Below are positions 57,661-64,000 of a stretch of 64,000 bases of DNA, in pieces (the first letter of the stretch is position 1; each line of letters starts with the position of its first letter). The stretch covers positions 45,104,075-45,168,074 of the forward strand of contig NC_089274.1 of assembly GCF_963678975.1 (NCBI RefSeq), in the 5' to 3' direction. Source of the DNA: Dysidea avara (lineage: Eukaryota; Porifera; Demospongiae; Dictyoceratida; Dysideidae). The notes under the pieces were generated by a model. The model was not told the DNA's origin and did not search any database. It worked only from the letters and a program-made list of their open reading frames with translations. The position numbers and the translations under genes were made by a program.

Positions 57661-58622
57661 GCTCAAAGTGAAAGTTTAGCTACCAGGAAGGTTTATACTG
57701 TTCTGTGCAGCTCCATTTCTTACATACACACACACACACATGTTTTTTTGGAAAGCAATTTCAGTAAACCAGGTGTGTACAGCTGTGGGCATGTGCCTGG
57801 TTAAAAATCTTGTTTTCTTGTCCTGCAGAAAATAGACAATACAGGTATTTACATTGTAATACAAAAATGTAAAAGGGTGCCCATTGGAATCCATACATAA
57901 AAACAAAGCACTTGAATTTCTCAACAATGGCATCCAAACTTTCGTTGTAATGTTTTAATTATGGTAGTTGACTCTGCCATAATGCATGCTCCATACAATT
58001 TTTATTGTTACTTTAGTACACTGGGCTGCCCTTACCAAATTCACTAATCTTGGTCTCATTCTATGAGTAGCACAAGAATCCACCCAAACTAAGGGCCTAA
58101 CTGGCCTTTTTACAAAAATAGACCACAAAACATCATAGTGCTATTTCGTACCTGGGTGTGTAAGTTTACTATGCAACTGATGCAAGGCTCTCTCTTGTCT
58201 CATCTTTTCCATTGGTCTTAACACAAAATGTTATCACATGACTCACAATGGATGATGTCCGCAGTGACGAAATTTGATGTCTTAATTGACAAATGGCCGT
58301 GTTAGTGCGGGGGCTTCAGAGACTTTGGCACACAGCATTCAAAACAAATGTTGTCTAGTTTATTACACATGGAACCAGGAGATAATGAAGGTAACAAGTA
58401 GAATGCATACTGGGATGATTCAAAACACACTCTCCAACAAGACCGAAAATTTTAAATTTATACGCAAATAGGCTTATTTGTATTGCATTTATATACTACA
58501 AGTATTGAGTGTAGCACAGTAGGGATATTCACTTATTATTGTTTTACAGTATTTGGACATTACGTACTACTCCGATCCAGCTTGTTTTAGTACTTTTTAT
58601 TGCAGCATTATACGCTGTCCCT
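57661..58622. other. Intergenic, no gene seen
   Basis: A short CA run lies near 57725-57740. Nothing coding can be supported. Confidence 0.35.
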
Positions 58623-58624
58623 AA

Positions 58625-58876
58625 TCATGAACCACAATAGTGGGTTCATAATAGGGATCGCAGTGGAATTTTTGAAAATCCTAATAGAGCAGTCAGCTAA
58701 AACCAGCCTTAGAAAGCAGACTCAAGCATAAAACAACCCTCAGAAGGCTTATTATCAAACACTGAACTCAGAAAAATTGTAATATAGCAGTAAAAATAGT
58801 CTATACGAAATTTGGTAACATTCAAAAATTGCGAATTTTACGCGAATTGTTCATATTATTATTCATAATATTATTA
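58625..58876 (+). repeat. ~250-bp direct repeat, copy 1
   Basis: Nearly identical to 60003-60263 in the same orientation, from CATGAACCACAATAGTGGGT to GAATTGTTCATATTATTATT. It begins with a small hairpin (GAACCAC..GTGGGTTC) and contains the 19-bp motif variant TCCTAATAGAGCAGTCA. Confidence 0.85.
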
Positions 58877-59584
58877 CTAGGACCGCGTCATATACAACCA
58901 AGTACATACACCAACGTTGCAACCTACCCATTGGGCAAGTATAAACAGTGCCATAGGAAACACTCAGAGCAGTGTGCGTGTACCTGTGGAAATGATACAT
59001 ATGCATACGTACACAGGCAAGGGAGTTTAACTGGCATCAGAAAACCACAATACTAAAACACAACCTACACAAAAAACCAAGTTAAGTTAGCTATATTGAA
59101 AGTAACTATATATTGTAGGTGTGACGTGTCTCTGAAGAAAACTCAGCAGTGAAGTGAGGCTATGCAGAATAAGGGATATGGTGAAGGTACAATTAGCGAT
59201 TGATCCCACTAGATCCCAATCAAGCCAATATGGCACAACAGACTCTGTTGTAACTAGAGGCCACTGGTGATGTACCTGTATATCAGCGGTGTGGCATTGG
59301 CACAGTGATCACAGTCTATAATATTATGCATACAGCCATGCACAACATACAGGAGATAGTTACACATTGTTGTATATGCAGCACTGCATCGGCTTCTTGT
59401 TTAGCTATTACAGACTCACAGTAGGCTAGTAGTTAAGCCGAGTGGAAAATAATTCCAGCCGCCAGTAAGCCAGATGAAGGTGGCGGTATAATGAAAATAA
59501 TTCCAGCCGCTAGCAAGCCAGATGATTGATGAAGATGTAGACCTATAATACAACTACCGGTACAAGTATTACATTACTCATTAC

Positions 59585-59781
59585 CTTGCTGTTCCAGCTG
59601 GTTGTTTATAAGCGCATCAGCTGGTATCCCAACTGGTCATCAGCTGGTCGTTCACTGCATGATGCCTGGAGCGCATATCCTGCACACAAAAGACACAGTT
59701 ACAAACAACATACTTGTAATGTTGTTGCTTACCAGTAAAGTGGCGCCTGGCCTCTCTTACTAATCTTCTCGTTTGAGCAAT
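59585..59781 (-). other. Weak candidate: two spliced exons of an unknown transcript
   Basis: On the minus strand, TTAATTACAG precedes a 49-base open segment (59733-59781; IAQTRRLVREARRHFT) with donor GGTAAGC. Then TGTGTGCAG precedes a second segment (59585-59679; GYALQASCSERPADDQLGYQ) that joins in frame and ends in TAA. No family is recognised and no start exon was found. It could be a small gene's end, a lncRNA or chance. Confidence 0.2.
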
Positions 59782-60002
59782 CTGTAATTAAACAAGGGCG
59801 TGGTGCCGGGCGTTATATAGAATTACACGTATGGTAAAGTCATCAGTACGAACAGGCGTACTTATTATACGGTTGTGCCTTCATTCACAGGCGAATCTAT
59901 CCCCGCTTAGTTCATGTCTCTAGGCCTCGTAGTTTTCTCAAACATTATTTATTATTTATTCATTCATTATTAATGACGTAATTTTAACCGCATTTCGTAT
60001 TA

Positions 60003-60263
60003 TCATGAACCACAATAGTGGGTTCATAATAGGGATCGCAGTGGAATTTTTGAAAATCCTAATAGAGCAGTCACCTAAAACCAACCTTAGAAAGCAGACT
60101 CAAGCATAAAACAACCCTCAGAAGGCTTATTATCAAACACTGAACTCAGAAAAATTGTGATATAGCAGTAAAAATGGTCTAGACGAAATTTGGAAACATT
60201 CAAAAATTGCGAATTTTATGCGAATTTTACGTGAATTGTTCATATTATTATTCATAATATTAA
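60003..60263 (+). repeat. ~250-bp direct repeat, copy 2
   Basis: The second copy, 1.38 kb downstream of the first, differing at only a few sites plus a short insertion (GCGAATTTTACGTGAATTG region). It is bounded on the right by AATATT repeats. Confidence 0.85.
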
Positions 60264-60453
60264 TATTAATATTATTCTTATTATTATTTTGTTTCACTCG
60301 TGTACAGCCCAAGGCTTCCATTTTTTCGCAATAAAAACTACACAGCCTTACTCACTGAGTCCTTCCGCGTGTCCATGACCCATTAATTAACCCGTACTCC
60401 ACAGATCACTAACCGGCCTCCACCTCGATAAATTTCTAAGTTCTTCTTCGCCA

Positions 60454-60713
60454 TTGCCTGTTGTTCTGTATACGGAAGAAGCCGTAGAAGAACAAAATTA
60501 CGGGATTTTGTGTGCACAGGGATGCGTGTTGTTCGACTATAGTATTTATAACGTTAATAGATGGCAGATTGAAGTTGTACAGCACTCTTTTACCTTACAA
60601 GATCGCCATAATAGGGTCTCTAGTAAGCTTCCCGTGTTCGCTACGAGAAGCCGTTCAAGCGCGCATGCAAGGCATCCGTTTATTCTTCTTCCTAGCCATC
60701 ACAGTGAGTGCTT
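60454..60713 (+). other. Weak candidate: CpG-rich first exon with signal-like segment
   Basis: This stretch is richer in CpG than its surroundings (CGCTACGAG, GCGCGCATG). One frame ends with MQGIRLFFFLAIT, a signal-peptide-like hydrophobic run, followed by a consensus donor GTGAGTG at about 60704. A possible downstream exon (61635-61709; RHLVLLQVSCAVINTVSC) has acceptor and donor signals, but the link is speculative and no family is recognised. Confidence 0.2.
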
Positions 60714-60899
60714 TGTTTGTCCATTATAGGTGGAAGATAAATGGTAGCGCTGATATCATGGCTGCTTTTCACAACAAAAAAAAATTTGGTGGGGTGTTTA
60801 TTACAACCCTACCATTTAAAAATATTTTGTGGTCTAACCACATGTCATCAACAACCCTCCCATATGGTATCCATGTCATAAACAACTTAAGGGTGTGAA

Positions 60900-62042
60900 G
60901 CCTGACAGTCTTATATGGGAGGATTGTGTGCTACAGTGTTTATATCACTATAACTAGCTACTGTGTACTTTAGCACATTCTCTGATCAGCTAGTGACATT
61001 AACAGTTGCAAGCATTTATGAACACACGCTAACCAGACTTAAATTTGCTGACTATACCTATGGTGTTCCACTTTATGACACACTGCTGCTAGCCGGCTAT
61101 ACCTAGGCTTTCCAGGGCTAGAGCCCAGTCTAAGTCCTGGCAATTGGAACTCAATATGCCAGTTTAAAGTAGTCTTGCATGGGTATGACTGCCAAATCCC
61201 TGGTAATCATGTAAGACTGGCTACGCCCTGCACTGGCCACTAGTATAGTGACATTGTGATTTGTACATGCAGACACTGGCATAGGAAGACTTCGGCCAAG
61301 CCTAGTCATCTCCTCCTATTTAGCTTGATTAACACCAACTCACACGGTTGCTGCTGCATGCAGCCTTGCATGTTCATATGGGCAACTCGTACATTTATAC
61401 AAAGGTGTTGTAAGCATCATCACTACAATAATAGCACTACAGCTACAATGTATAGCTATCTCTTCACTACCTATTCTGCTAGACAACTCCACACCTGTAA
61501 TGCACATGCTTGATGTATGCATCGTTCTTCACTTTTTTAAAAAAAAATGGACTCTACAGGAATTATAACACTAACAGTTTGTAATACCATTCTTATAACT
61601 TGTATCATAGAGTTTCATTCTTTTCCTTCTTTTAGAATAAACACCTAAGACATCTTGTTCTTCTTCAAGTCTCCTGTGCTGTCATCAACACCGTCTCCTG
61701 TATGATAGGTGCACAATCAGTAATTCTTCTGACAGGTAGCTAGCTCATATAGCAGTGTGTTTTCAGCAATGGCACAAAGTGTGATGATGGTGGCTGAAAC
61801 ACTGAGTAGACTAGGAATTAATATATCCTACCTTATTATTTTGTGCGTGTACAAATCAGAACGAAAATACAGTCTTTATCATAGGTTACAAATAAATGTT
61901 GCATTAAGATACCTAGTTAATGAGTTAACCTTTTAAACTTAGGAATCTCTGTTAGCTTAGGCTACACTATAAATTATAATGTGCCAATTAACTTATAATC
62001 CACAAATGGATTTAGAAAAAAAGTACACAAACTAGACATATT
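60900..62042. other. Intergenic, no gene supported
   Basis: Apart from the possible exon at 61635-61709 noted above, nothing is recognisable. Confidence 0.3.
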
Positions 62043-62270
62043 AATAATTTAAAATAAGAAATAGAGATCGCTAAAAAAAGCCACGAAACAAGAAGGGATT
62101 GCTGGGGTGGTAATGTAAACCACAAATCCCTATTTTGACTACCTATAAATGCTCCATTTGAGTATAAAGAGTCAAAATAGGGATTTGTGGTTTACATTAC
62201 CACCCCAGCAATCCCTTCTTGTTTCGTGGCTTTTTTTAAACGATCCCTATTTCTTATTTTAAATTTTTAT
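62043..62270. mobile_element. Near-perfect fold-back MITE
   Basis: Arms 62043-62147 and 62169-62270 are almost exact inverse copies: ATTTAAAATAAGAAATAG, AAAAAAAGCCACGAAACAAG, AAGGGATTGCTGGGGTGGTA and ATGTAAACCACAAATCCCTA, each mirrored. The loop is about 20 bp. The high arm identity suggests recent origin. Confidence 0.9.
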
Positions 62271-62399
62271 TATGTCTATCTAATTTTAAATTCCAAAATT
62301 TTTCTTATACTTGTTTGTGAAGTTTTTTTGCAAGCTCATGAAATATCTGCTGAGTTACTCACAGCACTATTATACTAGATTATGACTCATACAATAACA

Positions 62400-62570
62400 A
62401 CTGATCAGTGGGCGTGGCTCTATATAAGCCTGCAGACAATAATGGACGTGGATTCGTGCATATCTACATGGGCGTGGCTACCATATGTCTACAGACAGTA
62501 ATTTATGTAAGTGGGCATGGATTCGTGCATACTACACACTGATGATTGGACGTGGCTACTGGTATGGAAG
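62400..62570. repeat. ~60-bp tandem repeats with GGGCGTGGCT core
   Basis: Three degenerate units with GTGGGCGTGGCT, GGATTCGTGCATA and TCTACAGACAGTAAT. They are inverted relatives of the tandem block at 11150-11420. Confidence 0.6.
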
Positions 62571-62699
62571 CCGTACTGTAGTCTATTAGCACTCAGCGGT
62601 AGAACCTTGACTGATGGCCATGGTAAAGAAGGATAAAAGGTAAGACAATAGCGCAAGAATTGTATGTTTATCAATATACCAAAGGTTTTTTCTTAAGCG

Positions 62700-62850
62700 A
62701 TCTAGAAATGTTTCTGCGAAAGACTTAGGGCTGTAGCTGTAGCCAGTTTTCCGCTACGCTTGACTGAAGGCGTCAGGCAGGCAGGCAGGCAGTAGAAAAT
62801 TCCATTGACAAAATTTAAAAAAAAAATCTGTAGCAACTTGACGGAAACGT
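62700..62850 (-). repeat. CTGA/CTGC-rich repeat, inverted relative of 1040-1110
   Basis: GGCAGGCAGGCAGGCAGTAGAAAATTCC is split by the same junction (CAGTAGAAAATTCC) as its counterpart at 1050-1065 read on the other strand, followed in both by an A/T run and TAGC. Confidence 0.55.
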
Positions 62851-63292
62851 TTTGGGTTGATCTGAAGACACTTTTGGGCTTGGTTTTACCCAACCAATAC
62901 TGTCATGTCGTTGTGAAGAAAAATTGCGGCAGGTTATTGGGTTATATTATATCACAGATCGCCCCCACACCTTCGATGTCCCTAATATACAGTACTATCG
63001 TACTGTATGATATGCCTCACCTTTGCCCTTTTATCGAATTTGTAAATACTATCATAGGGAAACACTATCTCACCCAATACCTCTCTGTACAAAGTCCCCT
63101 CACTAGCACAGCCATTTTGTTTTGTGATATCAGAAAACGTCATTGCAGATATCATCAATTCATCAAGGATTCTGATAAACTAAACAACATCCCTGTAAAT
63201 TAAGTATGTGAAAATTAAAATTTTAATTTGTAAAAAAAATTATACACAGTTAAATTGGCACATTTTTGATATGTTCTGTTTGATTACTGTGG

Positions 63293-63356
63293 GTAGTGTA
63301 GACAAGTTAGTGTAAACAAGTTAGTGTAAACAAGTTAGTGTAAACAAGTTAGTGTT
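63293..63356. repeat. 15-bp tandem repeat
   Basis: Four units of (TAGTGTA(G/A)ACAAGT) in a row. Confidence 0.85.
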
Positions 63357-63419
63357 GTGCTACTACCAAAACCAGGAGCTAGATATACAGCTTGAAATAT
63401 ATTGTAATAATGCAATTAT

Positions 63420-63740
63420 GCATAGTTTTGTAATTTTGGACTTTGTAATTGGTAAAATTATTTAGTAATTCTCTAAATATGTTGTTATGCATTGCTAAGG
63501 AAGCGATTTTCAAACAAACCACTTTCAACAACTTATTATGCACAGAAGTATCTTCTCAACCGTTTTATAGTTTGTCTATAGTGTTTTCCTGCAAATTCTC
63601 TGTACAAAACCTCTATGCTACTCTTCATTTTCGTACATGTATGTATAGGGACACGCCCTTTCTTGAGTCGAAGAGATACACATTTCCTAGTAGCCTAAGA
63701 GGCCTGCTATGGTGTTTTTCAGTAGTTAAATACATGAAGA
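63420..63740 (-). repeat. Dispersed repeat R1, copy 4
   Basis: ATGCATTGCTAAGGAAGCG, ACAGAAGTATCTTCTCAACC, GTTTTATAGTTTGTCTATAG and GTTTTCCTGCAAATTCTC match R1 copy 3 in the same orientation. Confidence 0.6.
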
Positions 63741-63959
63741 GCCCAATGAGAAGGTAGTTCTCGAAGTTTGTAGAGAGTCGCTACACCCGTATTTCAAACC
63801 GGCGAAAAGAAACCGTCTCAATGCAAACCTTGCCATGCTCAAGTTTAATACGGGCTTCACTTTGTGTTTAATTTTCATAGGCTGACTGCTTTTACCACTA
63901 AAAGGATTTGCTCGCGTGGGTGCATACGGACAAACATAGATAGGTAGGTAGATAGATGG

Positions 63960-63960
<1 letters not shown>

Positions 63961-64000
<40 letters not shown>
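63961..64000. repeat. (CA)n microsatellite at window end
   Basis: The last 40 bases are a pure AC repeat running out of the window. Confidence 0.95.

Noticed and set aside
63293-63356. CRISPR-like array from regular 15-bp repeats
   Set aside because: The units are directly tandem with no spacers, and the genome is animal.

Overview
The window reads as animal DNA, most likely from a sponge (demosponge). The supporting signs are AT-rich sequence, compact multi-exon genes with GT-AG introns (one only 55 nt), animal families (TRAF7, TALE homeobox, Reeler domain, espin-type ankyrin repeats, fibrinogen-related lectins) and a very heavy load of short inverted-repeat elements. The species is an inference; nothing in the window fixes it. 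All exon models were built by eye from splice signals and protein similarity.

Bases 1-25,300 are gene-rich. In order: the 3' half of a TRAF7 homologue (+, 1-3215), two tandem TALE homeobox genes (+, 3385-4492 and 4627-5883), Mediator subunit MED7 (-, 7569-9357) head to head with the histone chaperone SPT2/SPTY2D1 (+, 9587-19527), a Reeler-domain type I membrane protein (+, 19719-22672), and an espin-like ankyrin-repeat protein (-, 23092-25314) that converges on it. SPT2 carries an 8.16 kb intron packed with repeats, unlike its neighbours.

Bases 27,675-39,370 are a tandem segmental duplication of about 5.4 and 6.2 kb. Each unit holds an intact, intronless, secreted fibrinogen-related (FReD) lectin gene on the minus strand (29745-30506 and 36511-37272). 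Unit 2 also keeps the 3' end of another FReD gene. A FReD pseudogene (41289-42040, -) and a further intact FReD gene (46153-46896, +) complete a cluster of about 17 kb. The intact genes and the pseudogene share a TATA box and a 24-bp palindrome just upstream of the ATG. Comparing the two units reveals empty and filled sites for three mobile elements.

Bases 47,900-64,000 are mostly repeats: LINE reverse-transcriptase remnants, a 2.03 kb inverted repeat with a nested TAA-flanked MITE, a GC-rich hairpin, a nearly complete hAT DNA transposon (53170-56406) with a 677-codon open transposase frame, several palindromic MITEs, and a 250-bp direct repeat pair. No confident host gene was found there; two weak spliced candidates are listed.
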